DNA of 61,409 nt from Agrococcus sp. KRD186 (GCF_017168255.1 NZ_JABFAP010000001.1:260241-321649); one strand, 5' to 3'; shown: positions 7,749-17,185, counted from the first letter of the stretch. Translations and numbers: made by a program. Notes: generated by a model not told the origin, from the sequence alone.

Positions 7749-9220
7749 GCACGCTTGCTGAGCGTCTTGGCGCACGCCCTCCGCTGGATGACGAGATCAC
7801 GCTGCCACCCGGTCCGCGACGTGCAGCGCGGATCGCCGCTTCCCAGCACGATGCGCCCGATAGCGAAGGTAAAGGCGGTCCGCAAACGGAGTTGGCGCAG
7901 AGACCTGGCGACGACGACGCAGACGTGGATTCGTCGTCTCAAGATGCCCTGTTTCGGGTAAAGCAGCGCGCGGCTGTCGCACTTTTTGCGCGGATTGGGA
8001 GCAGGCTGAACGACCCGAATCTCAGTGAATCACAACTCCATCAACTGGTCCGTGATGAGCTCAATATCGTGGTGGAGGCTGAGCAGGCGCCATTGAATAG
8101 CGATGAGCGTCAGCGATTGATCAACGAAGTTCGCGATGACGTCCTGGGACTCGGTCCGCTGCAGAAATTAATTGACGATCCGAACGTAACCGAAATCATG
8201 GTTAATGGCCCCGACGCTATTTACGTGGAGGAGAATGGAAGGCTAGGACGCGCGGCTTCCCGCTTCACTTCGGAAGAACACCTCCGGCAGGTCATCGAGC
8301 GTATTGTTACCCGAATGGGGCGACGCATCGATGAAGCTTCGCCAATGGTCGACGCGCGCCTCGAGGACGGTTCGCGCGTCAACGCCATAATCCCGCCACT
8401 CGCGTTCTCTGGATCCGCGCTGACGATTCGCAAGTTCGCGCGTGACCCGTTGCGCGTACCTGATCTGATCCGCTACGGCACGATAAATTCACAAATGGCG
8501 CGGCTTCTCCAGGCGTGTGTCGAAGGCAAGTTGAACATTATTGTTTCCGGTGGCACAGGCACCGGCAAGACAACGCTGCTGAACGTACTGTCTTCATTCA
8601 TCCCGGTCCGAGAGCGCATCATCACGATTGAAGATGCTGTAGAACTACAATTGCAGCAAGATCATGTTGTGCGTCTGGAGTCGCGTCCGCCCAACGTGGA
8701 GGGTCGAGGCGAAGTAACCATTCGTGAACTGGTTCGCAACTCGCTTCGTATGAGGCCAGATCGAATCGTCGTTGGCGAGGTTCGTGGTGGGGAGACGCTA
8801 GATATGCTTCAGGCGATGAACACTGGGCACGACGGCTCGCTGTCCACCGTCCATGCAAACTCGCCCCGAGATGCGATCGCTCGGATGGAGACGTTGGTTC
8901 TCATGGCAGGCATGGACCTGCCGCTGCGGGCGATTCGTGAGCAAGTTTCTTCGGCAGTCGATCTGATAATTCAGCTGGAGAGGCTTCGCGACGGCAGTCG
9001 TCGTGTCACGGCGGTGACCGAAGTTGCGGGAATGGAGGGCCAGACTGTCACGCTCCAAGACATCTTCTTGTTCGACTACAGCGCTGGTACAGATCATGAA
9101 GGCAGGTTCCGAGGCTCTCCGGTTGCGACAGGAGTCAGGCCAAGGTTTGTCGAGCGCCTGTTGGACATGGGTATCGACTTGCCGTCGGGGACGTTCGACG
9201 TGCGAATGCCACAATCATGA
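7745..9220 (+). CDS. cpaF: CpaF/TadA secretion ATPase
   Basis: A 491-residue VirB11-like ATPase. The N-terminal domain holds [19 protein letters not shown]. Walker A is [15 protein letters not shown], the Asp box is [12 protein letters not shown], Walker B is [20 protein letters not shown], and the His box is [14 protein letters not shown]. It powers polymerisation of Flp pilin at the inner face of the membrane, together with TadB and TadC. The first ~80 residues are hydrophilic and variable, as usual. ATGA overlaps link it to both neighbours. Confidence 0.95.
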   Translation: MSTLAERLGARPPLDDEITLPPGPRRAARIAASQHDAPDSEGKGGPQTELAQRPGDDDADVDSSSQDALFRVKQRAAVALFARIGSRLNDPNLSESQLHQLVRDELNIVVEAEQAPLNSDERQRLINEVRDDVLGLGPLQKLIDDPNVTEIMVNGPDAIYVEENGRLGRAASRFTSEEHLRQVIERIVTRMGRRIDEASPMVDARLEDGSRVNAIIPPLAFSGSALTIRKFARDPLRVPDLIRYGTINSQMARLLQACVEGKLNIIVSGGTGTGKTTLLNVLSSFIPVRERIITIEDAVELQLQQDHVVRLESRPPNVEGRGEVTIRELVRNSLRMRPDRIVVGEVRGGETLDMLQAMNTGHDGSLSTVHANSPRDAIARMETLVLMAGMDLPLRAIREQVSSAVDLIIQLERLRDGSRRVTAVTEVAGMEGQTVTLQDIFLFDYSAGTDHEGRFRGSPVATGVRPRFVERLLDMGIDLPSGTFDVRMPQS

Positions 9221-10143
9221 TCGCTGAAATCGGCATCGGTGCGGTCGTGGCGGGCCTGGGTGTTGCAGGCTTGGCGATAGCGAGGCCGACTCATGACCGT
9301 GTCCCGAAGAATAGGCGTCGCCCTGTGCGCACCCAAGGCGAAGGCGCCCTGGCGGAAGTCGCGGAGGTCGCTACCGGACTCATTGGACGGATCTTGAATC
9401 GGCGGTCCGGTTCGTTGGCAACGCAGCTCGACCTCGCTGGCCTTAGAATGAGGCCGCAGGATTTCGTCTTTCTCGTGATTGTGGTCGCTTTCGCAGTCGG
9501 CGCTCTAGTGCTTGTTCTGCGCGGCGGTTGGTTCGCCCTGCCAGTGATGGCTCTTGCTCCAATAGGGTCCGTAGTCCTGATTATGTTGCGGATACGCCGT
9601 CGTCGCCATCGTTTCGCGAACCATTTAGATAGCACCTTGCAGTTGCTTGCGTCTTCAATGCGGGCCGGGCACAGCATGATGCAGTCGCTCGCGGGCGTGG
9701 CGCAACAGTCTGAGGAGCCGACTGCATCCGAGCTGGCGCGCGTAGTGAACGAGACGCGAGTTGGAAGGCCCGTCGTCGAGGCATTGATGGAGGCTGCGGA
9801 GCGAATGGACAGTGTCGATTTTACATGGGCTGCTCAAGCGATCGCGATCAATCGGGAAGTCGGCGGCAGTCTCGCCGAAGTGCTCGATGGTGTTTCCCAG
9901 ACCATTCGCGAGCGCGGACAAATTCGCAGGCATGTCGCCACCTTGAGCGCTGAAGGTCGTATGTCGGCGATCATTCTGATATTGCTTCCGTTTGTTGTTG
10001 CTGGCTCCTTAATGGTGATCAATCCCGGATATCTTGCACCACTAGTGGAATCACTGCTTGGGATCGTCCTGCTCATCGGCGGCGGGTTGCTGCTTTTGGT
10101 CGGGAGCGTTTGGATAGCCAAGAGCGTCGAGGTCAAGTTCTGA
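9217..10143 (+). CDS. tadB: TadB, Flp pilus platform protein (T2SF domain)
   Basis: A 308-residue membrane protein with a type II secretion F domain: QLLASSMRAGHSMMQSLAGVAQQSEEP, then ETRVGRPVVEALMEAAERMDS, then FTWAAQAIAINREVGGSLAEVL. Helices lie near residues 5-20, 85-120 and 245-300. TadB and TadC form the inner-membrane platform driven by CpaF. It overlaps cpaF (ATGA) and tadC (TGATG). Confidence 0.9.
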   Translation: MIAEIGIGAVVAGLGVAGLAIARPTHDRVPKNRRRPVRTQGEGALAEVAEVATGLIGRILNRRSGSLATQLDLAGLRMRPQDFVFLVIVVAFAVGALVLVLRGGWFALPVMALAPIGSVVLIMLRIRRRRHRFANHLDSTLQLLASSMRAGHSMMQSLAGVAQQSEEPTASELARVVNETRVGRPVVEALMEAAERMDSVDFTWAAQAIAINREVGGSLAEVLDGVSQTIRERGQIRRHVATLSAEGRMSAIILILLPFVVAGSLMVINPGYLAPLVESLLGIVLLIGGGLLLLVGSVWIAKSVEVKF

Positions 10144-11036
10144 TGTCTATCGAGCTGGTGCTTGCTTGTGGCTTCGTTGCCGCGGCCTCGGGCATTGTGG
10201 GCTGGGTTGCTGCCGCCAGCATCAATCCCACCAGAGCAGGCAGCCTGGCAAACCTGAGGCGAGGCGATGCGGTCGTGGAAGCGGGTGATACACGGTCGGC
10301 GGTATCGGGTGTTCATTCGATCGCGTACTCCGTCACGCCGCAGTTTCTTGTCTCGCTCGTCGAAAGGCTGCATGCGAGCGCTGGTCGTCCAAAGAATTGG
10401 CCCGTCAGCCGCTTGCTAACGCTAAAGCTTGTGACCGTTCCGATCGTCGCTCTGCCGATTTTTTTGTTGGTTGCGTCGCGGCAGTCCGGGGTTCTGGTGG
10501 TGCTTGTTGGATTCGTCGGGGCTATCAGCTACTTCTTGCCTGAACTGTTGCTCGTCAGTCGTAGTCAAGAGCGTGAGCAGCAGATTCAGGTCGAGCTCGC
10601 CGACACACTTGATCAGATGACGATCGCCGTTGAAGCGGGCTTGGGGTTTGACTCCGCCATGACGCGTGTGGCCGCAGGCGGACATGGCGTCTTGGCGCAG
10701 GAGCTCACGCGGACGCTCCAAGACATCCGGATGGGGGTAAGCCGTCGACGAGCTTTTGAGGATTTAGCTATGCGCAATCATGTGTCGGATTTACGGCAGT
10801 TCGTCCGCGCAGTGCTCCAGGCTGATGCGAACGGTATTTCAATCGGCGATGTACTCAAGACGCAAGCGGCGGAGATGCGCCTAAAGCGCAGGCAGCGCGC
10901 GGAAGAGAAGGCGCAGCAAGTCCCGGTAAAGGTTATATTCCCACTGATGCTGTGTATTCTGCCAGTTTTGATCTTAGTTGTAATGGCTCCGGCGGCAATG
11001 AAATTGTTTGATACCTTTGCCACTGTCATGGGATAG
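10143..11036 (+). CDS. tadC: TadC, second Flp pilus platform protein (T2SF domain)
   Basis: A 297-residue protein with a T2SF domain (ELADTLDQMTIAVEAGLGFDSAM and LAMRNHVSDLRQFVRAVLQADANG) and C-terminal helices (VKVIFPLMLCILPVLILVVM). I use the ATG at 10143, which overlaps the tadB stop, rather than the longer frame from 10110. This is the last gene of the tad operon. GATCAT-GGG-ATGATC at 11052-11066 is a small hairpin after it without a T-run. Confidence 0.9.
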   Translation: MSIELVLACGFVAAASGIVGWVAAASINPTRAGSLANLRRGDAVVEAGDTRSAVSGVHSIAYSVTPQFLVSLVERLHASAGRPKNWPVSRLLTLKLVTVPIVALPIFLLVASRQSGVLVVLVGFVGAISYFLPELLLVSRSQEREQQIQVELADTLDQMTIAVEAGLGFDSAMTRVAAGGHGVLAQELTRTLQDIRMGVSRRRAFEDLAMRNHVSDLRQFVRAVLQADANGISIGDVLKTQAAEMRLKRRQRAEEKAQQVPVKVIFPLMLCILPVLILVVMAPAAMKLFDTFATVMG

Positions 11037-11073
11037 TTGGCGCATCCGCGAGATCATGGGATGATCGTTCCCG

Positions 11074-11865
11074 ATGCGCACCGCTCATGCAGCCTTCTCT
11101 ATGTCGCTCGTGGGCGACACCGACTTTGTGTTGCTCGCACTGCCGGCCGAGGCATACGCATCCGCTGACCAGATCTCAGTCGCGGTCGACGGTGCGCCGG
11201 TCGAGTGGCAGATCCTGGCCGCTGCACATGACACGCGTCAGCTGGTGTTCACGGCGCCGACGGGCATGCTCGACGTCGACATTCAGACAAGTCTCACCAA
11301 CCTGCAACGGCCCATCGATGACGCTGATCCGGCGCGCTACCTCGAGGACTCCCGCTATATAGAGGCATCGGCGCTGCGCGGCTTCGTCGACGAGCGCTTC
11401 GGGCGCGTGGCCGGCTTCGAGCAGCTCGACGCCATGCGCAACTGGATCGCGCGCGGCTTCACCTACTCGCCGGCGATGTCGATGATCGACGACTCCGCGG
11501 TCACCACGCTGCAAAAGCGCGGCGGCATGTGCCGCGACTACGCGCACGTGATGATCGCGCTCGCTCGCGCCGCCGGCATGCCGGCTCGCTACGTGGGCGT
11601 CTACGCGCCCGGGCTCAACCCGCCCGACTTCCACGCCGTCGCCGAGGTGTTCGTCGACGGCGACTGGTGGGTATTCGATCCGACCGGGCTCGCGCCGCGG
11701 GGGAGCCTCATCCGCATCGCGACCGGAGCAGATGCGCTCGAGACGGCGTGGGCGACAACCGCCGGCAACCCGGTGGTGCTGACGCAGTTGACGGTGGAGG
11801 CGACGGATGACTCGCTGATCGCGGGTGCCACGGATGAGCCGCGGAGGCGGTACCGGATTCTTTAG
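11074..11865 (+). CDS. transglutaminase-like cysteine peptidase family protein
   Basis: A 263-residue cytosolic-looking protein (no signal peptide) with a Transglut_core domain. The catalytic triad appears as Cys in GGMCRDYAHVMIALARAAG, His in DFHAVAEVFVDGDWW and Asp in VFDPTGL. The N-terminal ~90 residues are a beta-rich segment also seen in bacterial members. Actinobacterial homologues are mostly uncharacterised, and peptidase or amidase activity is inferred. GC content returns to the chromosomal level here, so it is probably not part of the tad operon. Confidence 0.85.
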   Translation: MRTAHAAFSMSLVGDTDFVLLALPAEAYASADQISVAVDGAPVEWQILAAAHDTRQLVFTAPTGMLDVDIQTSLTNLQRPIDDADPARYLEDSRYIEASALRGFVDERFGRVAGFEQLDAMRNWIARGFTYSPAMSMIDDSAVTTLQKRGGMCRDYAHVMIALARAAGMPARYVGVYAPGLNPPDFHAVAEVFVDGDWWVFDPTGLAPRGSLIRIATGADALETAWATTAGNPVVLTQLTVEATDDSLIAGATDEPRRRYRIL

Positions 11866-11877
11866 ACCGAAGGTGGC

Positions 11878-11908
11878 CTCGATACGCGGACTTCGTCCGC
11901 TACTCGAC
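11878..11908 (+). repeat. palindromic intergenic repeat, copy 1
   Basis: CTCGATAC-GCGGAC-TTC-GTCCGC-TACTCGAC: outer arms TCGATA/TACTCGA enclose a perfect 6-bp GC stem. Other copies are at 15556-15585, 20801-20864 and 54478-54512, with different inner stems. A half copy (CTACTCGACAGG) follows at 11949-11960 beside the IS110 element. Confidence 0.8.
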
Positions 11909-11959
11909 ATTGAGAATGGGCGTGGCGGTCTCGTGGTCGTCTGACTTGCTACTCGACAG

Positions 11960-12110
11960 GCTCTCCGGATGCCTTGCGCTGGGTCTGTCGGCGACTGTCG
12001 CGACCGTCACGTCCGGGCGTGGGGCCGGACGGGGCCTGACTTGATAGAACTTCGCGATCTCTCGCTCGTCAATGTGGTGTCGGCCCCGCCCGGATGAGTC
12101 ATCCGCGCCA
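11960..12110 (+). ncRNA. candidate IS110 bridge RNA
   Basis: Upstream of the transposase, bases 12012-12026 can pair with 12082-12094 (13 bp with a 2-base bulge), enclosing a 55-base internal region. A further stem-rich stretch GTCGGCGACTGTCGCGAC lies at 11987-12004. IS110 elements of the IS621 type encode a guide ('bridge') RNA in this non-coding end with loops that match target and donor DNA. Assignment here rests on position and fold only. Confidence 0.5.
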
Positions 12111-12138
12111 AAGCATCGCTCTGAGGGAGACAGCCCAA

Positions 12139-13203
12139 ATGGTACTCATCGCACCGCCGGCCGCGCCGATCGTCGTCGCCGGCATCGACACGCATCTCGA
12201 CACGCATCACGTCGCCGTGGTCACCTTGACCGGTCAGCTGCTGGCCGACGCCGCGTTCCCGGCTACCGTCGTCGGCTACCGCGCATTGCTCGACTGGATC
12301 GCCGCGCACGGCGTGATCGACCGGGTCGGGGTAGAGCTGACCGGCTCCTACGGCGCCGGCCTGACCCGCCACCTGCTGGCTGCAGGCGTTACCGTGCTGG
12401 AGGTGAACACCGCTGACCGGGCGACCAGGGCACGTCGGGGCAAGGGCGACCGCACCGACGCGATCGCCGCCGCCGGCAAGGTCCTCGCCGGCACCGCGAC
12501 CGCGATCCCGAAGGACACCACCGGCCCGATCGAGTCGATGCGGCTGCTCCACTCGGCCCGCGAGAGCGCCGTCAAGGCCAGGACCCAAGCGCTCAACGAA
12601 CTCCAGGCGGTCCGCACGACAGCCCCCGCGGCGTTGCGAGAGAGCTTGCCCACCACGACGAGCGCGCTCGTGACGGCCACCTCCAAGCTCCGCCCCGATA
12701 CGACCCGGCTGGCCGAGCCCGAGCAGGCCGCGAAGCTGGCCCTGCGCCGACTGGCCACCCGCGTGCAGCACCTGACTGAGGAGATCGAGGTCGCCGAGGC
12801 CGACCTGACCTCGCTCGTCAACGCCACCGCTCCCACGCTCCTGCACGCATTCGGGGTCGGCCCCATCACCGCGACGACTCTGCTGGTCGCGGTCGGCCAG
12901 AACATCGACCGCATCCGTTCTGAGGCGGCCCTCGCACGGATGACCGGCACCGCACCCGTCCCTGTCTCCAGCGGCAAGACCAACCGGCACCGGCTCCACC
13001 GCGGCGGCAACCGACAAGCGAACCGCGCCATCCACCCCATTGCCCTCACCCGCCTCGCCCACGACCAGCGGACCCGCGACTACCGTGACCGACGCCTCGC
13101 CGAAGGCCTCTCCAAGCGCGACGTGATCCGCGTACTCAAACGAGCCATCGTGCGCGAGATCTACCGTTGCCTCAAGACCGACCTTGCCAATCTCAGGACA
13201 TAG
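12139..13203 (+). CDS. IS110-family transposase (DEDD recombinase)
   Basis: A 354-residue protein. The N-terminal RuvC-like DEDD domain shows VVAGIDTHLDTHHVAVV (first Asp), VGVELTGSYGAGL (Glu) and RRGKGDRTDAIAAA (Asp pair). The C-terminal transposase_20 domain holds GVGPITATTLLVAVG and RSEAALARMTGTAPVPVSSGKTNRHRLHRGGNRQANRAI with its conserved Ser region. The ATG at 12139 has GAGGGAG ten bases ahead, so I prefer it to the longer frame from 12094. Length is normal for the family and the frame is intact, so it may be active. Confidence 0.92.
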   Translation: MVLIAPPAAPIVVAGIDTHLDTHHVAVVTLTGQLLADAAFPATVVGYRALLDWIAAHGVIDRVGVELTGSYGAGLTRHLLAAGVTVLEVNTADRATRARRGKGDRTDAIAAAGKVLAGTATAIPKDTTGPIESMRLLHSARESAVKARTQALNELQAVRTTAPAALRESLPTTTSALVTATSKLRPDTTRLAEPEQAAKLALRRLATRVQHLTEEIEVAEADLTSLVNATAPTLLHAFGVGPITATTLLVAVGQNIDRIRSEAALARMTGTAPVPVSSGKTNRHRLHRGGNRQANRAIHPIALTRLAHDQRTRDYRDRRLAEGLSKRDVIRVLKRAIVREIYRCLKTDLANLRT

Positions 13204-13223
13204 AACTATCCAGCGGGCGAGGG

Positions 13224-13814
13224 TCAGTTGACGTTGGCGCTGACCTCGTCGAGCACCTGCTGCGCGTCGCGGGCCTCGACGAAGTAGATGGAGGCCGCGG
13301 CGACCACCGAGCCGTCCGTCTGTGCCGACGCGACGCCGATCTCGCCGACAGACTCGAACTCAGGCGCATCGAAGTCACCCATGCCCTCCAGCACGCCGAT
13401 CACGAGCCGATCCGACCCGGTGACGTGCTGGTACGCGCACACCGTGCCCCCCGCATCCGCAATGTCTGCGATCGCGCCGGGCAGTTCGCCCTGGTCGCTC
13501 GAGGGCGCGAAGTTCGGGTTGAACGCGTAGAGCTGGTCGGCCGTGAACACGTCGGTGCAGGGCAGATCGCCCGCGACCGGCGGCGTCGTCACCTCGGGGG
13601 TGTCGGTCTGGCCCGGCGTCTCGGTCGCACCAGGCTCTGTCGGCTGGGTCGTCTCAGTCGGCTCCGCGGTGACCGTAGGCCCCGTCGACGGGTCGGGCGA
13701 ATCCGTCGGCGCCAGCACGCCCGGCTCGCAGCCGGTCAGCGCCAACGCGGTCACCGCAGCCACGATCGTGACGGGCAGAAGACGGTGGCGGATGCGCAGG
13801 CTGGGGCGTGACAT
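13224..13814 (-). CDS. secreted lipoprotein of unknown function
   Basis: A 196-residue protein with a Sec lipoprotein signal (RHRLLPVTIVAAVTALALTGC; lipobox LTGC, Cys28). A Thr/Pro/Glu linker of about 50 residues follows, then a globular domain with a likely Cys pair (LPCTDVF and GTVCAYQH). Such short Thr/Pro-linked lipoproteins are common in Microbacteriaceae and mostly lack known roles. It is divergent from argS, and the IS110 element ends just past its stop. Confidence 0.8.
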   Translation of the reverse strand: MSRPSLRIRHRLLPVTIVAAVTALALTGCEPGVLAPTDSPDPSTGPTVTAEPTETTQPTEPGATETPGQTDTPEVTTPPVAGDLPCTDVFTADQLYAFNPNFAPSSDQGELPGAIADIADAGGTVCAYQHVTGSDRLVIGVLEGMGDFDAPEFESVGEIGVASAQTDGSVVAAASIYFVEARDAQQVLDEVSANVN

Positions 13815-13864
13815 GCAGCCAGACTAGGGTGAGCGGCACGGGATCCCTGGCCAGGCACGCGGAC

Positions 13865-13870
13865 TAGAAT
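13865..13870 (+). promoter_or_regulatory. argS -10 element
   Basis: TAGAAT lies only 6 bases before the argS ATG (13877), which implies a transcript starting at or beside the start codon. No convincing -35 is visible. Confidence 0.5.
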
Positions 13871-13876
13871 CGAAGG

Positions 13877-15535
13877 ATGCAGCCCTCCGATATCTCTGCC
13901 GCCGTGCTCGCCGCCGTCCGCTCAGCGGTCGGCCGACGAAGCAGCGACGTGGAGGTCGGCGAGAGCGACATCGTGCTCGAGCGCCCGCGCAACCGCGACC
14001 ACGGCGACTGGGCGACGAACGCCGCCATGCGCTTCGCGAAGAAGGCCGGCGCGAACCCGCGCGAGCTCGCCGAGGAGGTCGCCGCCGAGCTCGCCGCGGT
14101 CGAGGGCATCGAGCGCGCCGACGTCGCGGGCCCCGGCTTCATCAACCTCACCATCGCCGCCGGCGCCGCGGGCGAGCTCGCCCGCACCATCGTCGAGGCC
14201 GGCGACGCGTACGGCGCAGGGGAGACCCTCAAGGACATCAAGATCAACCTCGAGTTCGTCTCCGCGAACCCGACGGGGCCCATCCACATGGGCGGCACCC
14301 GCTGGGCGGCGGTAGGCGACAGCCTCGGCCGCGTGCTCGAGCGCCAGGGCGCGCTCGTCACCCGCGAGTACTACTTCAACGACCACGGCGGCCAGATCGA
14401 CCGCTTCGCGCGCAGCCTCGTCGCGGCCTTCCGCGGCGACCCCACTCCCGAGGACGGCTACGGCGGCGCCTACATCGCCGAGATCGCCCGCAAGGTCGAC
14501 GACGCCTACGACGGCGACCTGCTCGACCTCGACGACGCCGATCTGCAGGAGACGTTCCGCGCCAACGGCGTCGCGCTGATGTTCGAGGAGATCAAGCAGG
14601 ATCTGCACGACTTCGGCGTCGACTTCGACGTCTACTTCCACGAGCACCAGGTGCAGTCCGACGGCTCGGTCGAGCGCGCCATCGAGACGCTGCGCGAGCG
14701 CGGCCACATCTTCGAGGAGGAGGGCGCGACCTGGCTGCGCACCACCACCTTCGGCGATGACAAGGATCGCGTCGTGCTGCGCTCGAACGGCCAGCCGGCC
14801 TACTTCTCGGGCGACCTCGGATACTACCAGAACAAGCGCGAGCGCGGCTTCGAGCAGAACATCATCATGCTCGGCGCCGACCACCACGGCTACGTCGGCC
14901 GCATGATGGCGATGTGCGCCGCGTTCGGCGACAAGCCGCACCACAACCTGCAGATCCTCATCGGCCAGATGGTCAACCTCATGCGCGACGGCCAGCCGGT
15001 GCGCATGTCGAAGCGTGCGGGCACCATCGTGACGATGGAAGACCTGGTGGATGCGGTGGGTGTCGACGCCGCTCGCTACGCCCTGGTGCGCTCGAGTGCA
15101 GACACGCCCCTCGACATCGACCTCGAGCTGCTGACGCAGCGCACGAACGACAACCCGGTCTACTACGTGCAGTACGCGCACGCCCGCATGTCGGCAGTCG
15201 GCCGCAACGCCGCGCAGGCCGGTGTCGACCGCTCGGAGTTCGACCCCTCGCTGCTCTCGCATCCCAGCGAGTCGGCGCTGCTGGGCGCGCTCGCGGACTT
15301 CCCGCGCGTGCTCGCGCAGGCGGCCGAGCTGCGCGAGCCGCACCGCGTCGCCCGCTTCGCCGAGGAGCTCGCCGGTCTCTACCACCGCTGGTACGACGCC
15401 TGCCGCGTCACGCCGGTCGGCGACGAGCCGATCACGATCGTGCACCGCACGCGCCTGTGGCTGAACGACGCCACCGGCCAGGTGCTGCGCACGGCCCTTT
15501 CGACGGTCGGCGTCAGCGCCCCGGAGCGCATGTAG
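13877..15535 (+). CDS. argS: arginyl-tRNA synthetase
   Basis: A 552-residue class I synthetase that charges tRNA-Arg. Visible signatures are the HIGH-type motif [14 protein letters not shown], the KMSKS-type motif [12 protein letters not shown], ArgRS-specific [11 protein letters not shown], and the C-terminal DALR anticodon-binding domain ([20 protein letters not shown]). In related actinobacteria argS is directly followed by lysA. Here lysA is about 8.9 kb away, after a block of resistance and toxin-antitoxin-like genes. Confidence 0.98.
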   Translation: MQPSDISAAVLAAVRSAVGRRSSDVEVGESDIVLERPRNRDHGDWATNAAMRFAKKAGANPRELAEEVAAELAAVEGIERADVAGPGFINLTIAAGAAGELARTIVEAGDAYGAGETLKDIKINLEFVSANPTGPIHMGGTRWAAVGDSLGRVLERQGALVTREYYFNDHGGQIDRFARSLVAAFRGDPTPEDGYGGAYIAEIARKVDDAYDGDLLDLDDADLQETFRANGVALMFEEIKQDLHDFGVDFDVYFHEHQVQSDGSVERAIETLRERGHIFEEEGATWLRTTTFGDDKDRVVLRSNGQPAYFSGDLGYYQNKRERGFEQNIIMLGADHHGYVGRMMAMCAAFGDKPHHNLQILIGQMVNLMRDGQPVRMSKRAGTIVTMEDLVDAVGVDAARYALVRSSADTPLDIDLELLTQRTNDNPVYYVQYAHARMSAVGRNAAQAGVDRSEFDPSLLSHPSESALLGALADFPRVLAQAAELREPHRVARFAEELAGLYHRWYDACRVTPVGDEPITIVHRTRLWLNDATGQVLRTALSTVGVSAPERM

Positions 15536-15555
15536 CGCAACCCTCGCGCACGATC

Positions 15556-15585
15556 GTCGAGTAGGGCCGCAGGCCCGTATCGAGA
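15556..15585 (+). repeat. palindromic intergenic repeat, copy 2
   Basis: GTCGAGTAG-GGCC-GCA-GGCC-CGTATCGAGA, 20 bases past the argS stop at the exact junction with the accessory block. Outer arms equal those of the other copies and the inner stem is GGGCC/GGCCC. Confidence 0.8.
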
Positions 15586-15610
15586 TGGCGCTCCGATCGG
15601 CACCCGCGGG

Positions 15611-16210
15611 TCAGAGCCCGAACGCCCCGCCGCTCACCAGGATGAAGATGCCGAGGCCGATCAGCACGATCGGGAACAGGATGTGCTCCCAGCGCTCCAG
15701 GAGCTCGGCGATCGGGCGTCGTGTGGCGATGAACTTCGCCGCCAGCACCAGGACCGAGACGAGTGCCAGGAACACGATGCAGTACGCGACCACGGCAGCG
15801 GGCCCCACGCTGAGGAAGACGGGGACGTAGACGCCGATGTTGTCCCCGCCGTTCGCGAACGTGACCCAGGCGACGACCCCGACGGCGACCTTCTTGCCCT
15901 CGATCTTCGCCTCGTCGTCATCGTCCTCGTGGCGGTCGCGCCACGCCTGCCAGGCAGCCCAGAGCCCCAAGCCCAAGGGGATCAGGCCGAAGTAGGGGAT
16001 GACCGCAGGGGGCAGGAACACCCCGGCGCCGAGCGCCACGAGCACGGCCGCACCGAGGATGCCCGCGAACCCCAGGTACTGACCGACCAGGATGCGCACC
16101 GTCGTGCCTCGCTGCCCCGCGCCGCGGGCGAAGAAGAGTGAGAGCACGATGATGTCGTCGATGTTGGTGGCGAGGAACAAGCCGATCGCCTGCAGGACGG
16201 AGGCGATCAT
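15611..16210 (-). CDS. cadD: CadD-family cadmium resistance transporter
   Basis: A 199-residue membrane protein of the CadD/LysE-like group with about six helices. NIDDIIVLSLFFARG near the N-terminus and FANGGDNIGVYVPVF in the middle are the conserved acidic motifs of the family. A cytosolic acidic loop (EDDDDEAKIEGKK) separates the two halves. It is expected to export or sequester Cd(II). The start ATG overlaps the stop of the upstream ArsR/CmtR-type regulator (ATGA at 16207-16210), so the two are co-translated and metal-induced. Confidence 0.88.
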   Translation of the reverse strand: MIASVLQAIGLFLATNIDDIIVLSLFFARGAGQRGTTVRILVGQYLGFAGILGAAVLVALGAGVFLPPAVIPYFGLIPLGLGLWAAWQAWRDRHEDDDDEAKIEGKKVAVGVVAWVTFANGGDNIGVYVPVFLSVGPAAVVAYCIVFLALVSVLVLAAKFIATRRPIAELLERWEHILFPIVLIGLGIFILVSGGAFGL

Positions 16211-16566
16211 GCGCGCACCTCCGTCGTGCTGCATCCCTCGAGGTCGCAGTCAGCGCCGATGCACTCGGCTGCATGATCCACGGCCAAGGTGGTCTCCAGC
16301 AGCGCGGTCAGCGCGCGCGTGAGTCGGGCATCCGCGACCTCGTATCGCGTTCGGCGCCCCTCTGGCTCGCCCACGACGATGCCGCAGTCGCGCAGGCACG
16401 TCAGATGATTCGAGACGTTGGATGGGCTCAGGTCCAGCTCGCGGGAGAGAGCAGCGGGGTAGATGGGGCCTTCGAGCAGGGCCATGAGGATGCGTGAACG
16501 CGTCGGGTCGGCCATCGCGCGGCCGAGCCGGTTCATCACATCCAATCGATCAGCAATAGTCAGCAC
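16207..16566 (-). CDS. cmtR: CmtR-like ArsR-family Cd/Pb-sensing repressor
   Basis: A 119-residue winged-helix repressor beginning VLTIADRLDVMNRLGRAMAD. The DNA-reading helix SPSNVSNHLTCLRDCG includes the Cys-x3-Cys pair used by mycobacterial CmtR to bind Cd/Pb, and a Cys-rich tail (CIGADCDLEGC) can supply the third ligand. I use the GTG at 16566 because the paralogue at 17310 starts at the equivalent MLT. A 5-codon extension is possible. It is coupled to cadD. Confidence 0.85.
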   Translation of the reverse strand: MLTIADRLDVMNRLGRAMADPTRSRILMALLEGPIYPAALSRELDLSPSNVSNHLTCLRDCGIVVGEPEGRRTRYEVADARLTRALTALLETTLAVDHAAECIGADCDLEGCSTTEVRA

Positions 16567-16663
16567 TCGATGAACATACACGCTGCGCTGTGTAGACGCA
16601 AAGCGGGGCGCGATCGGCTCGCCGCGCGGCAGTGCGCCCGCACTCGGGCGAGCTGCCTGGAGC

Positions 16664-17185
16664 TCAGGCTTCGCTCGGGGAGGCCGCCGCCGCAGCGGCG
16701 CTGTGCCGCTCGGCTCGCTGGTTGCGGATGAGCTGGAGGATGCCCAGCCCGACGCCGATGCCGATCGCGACGTCGGCGATGTTGCCGATGAAGAGGTTGC
16801 CGTAGGCGAGCATGTCGGTGACGTGGCCGACGCCGAAGCCGGGAGGGGCGAAGAGGCGATCGATGAGGTTGCCGACCGCTCCGCCCCAGACGAACCCGAT
16901 GGCGATCGCCCACCCCTTGGACGGCGCGCGCCACGCGGCGTAGCACAGCCCGATCGCCGCCGCGCTCGCGATCACGGTGAACACCCAGGTGCTGTTCGAC
17001 CCGAGCGACATGATCGTGCCGGGGTTGAACGCGAGCTGGAGGCCCAGCAGGTCGCCGATCAGCGGGATGCGCGCCTGCTGGCTCAGCTGCGCGAGCGCCA
17101 TCGCCTTCGTGCCCTGATCCACGACGGCCATGGCGAGAGCGACCAGGGCAGCGAGTGCCAGTCGTGCGCCGCGCCTGCGCTTCAT
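16664..17185 (-). CDS. lspA: signal peptidase II (LspA), metal-island paralogue
   Basis: A 173-residue protein with four membrane helices and the LspA motifs VVDQGTKA, FNPG, GGAVGNLIDRLFAPP and FIGNIADVAIGIG. The catalytic Asp pair is in NLID and NIAD. The enzyme cuts lipoprotein signal peptides. It lies between two Cd/Pb regulators rather than next to ileS-type neighbours. In the pbr lead operon of Cupriavidus an LspA (PbrC) accompanies the Pb ATPase, so an accessory role in Pb/Cd resistance is a reasonable inference. Confidence 0.9.
   Translation of the reverse strand: MKRRRGARLALAALVALAMAVVDQGTKAMALAQLSQQARIPLIGDLLGLQLAFNPGTIMSLGSNSTWVFTVIASAAAIGLCYAAWRAPSKGWAIAIGFVWGGAVGNLIDRLFAPPGFGVGHVTDMLAYGNLFIGNIADVAIGIGVGLGILQLIRNQRAERHSAAAAAASPSEA

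Larger units (their letters stand above)
11915..13223 (+). mobile_element. IS110-family insertion sequence (ends approximate)
   Basis: The element consists of a ~200-base non-coding left part with strong RNA secondary structure and one DEDD transposase gene. It ends within 20 bases of the transposase stop, because the next gene terminates at 13224. IS110 elements lack clear terminal inverted repeats, so the borders are estimates. Short similar words flank the coding part: TTGATAGAACTT at 12041-12052 and CATAGAACTATC at 13199-13210. The left end adjoins palindromic repeat copy 1 and a half copy, a plausible insertion target. Confidence 0.7.

Noticed and set aside
13922-15445. 507-residue antisense frame over argS
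   Set aside because: Mirror frame of a conserved synthetase; no recognisable motif.
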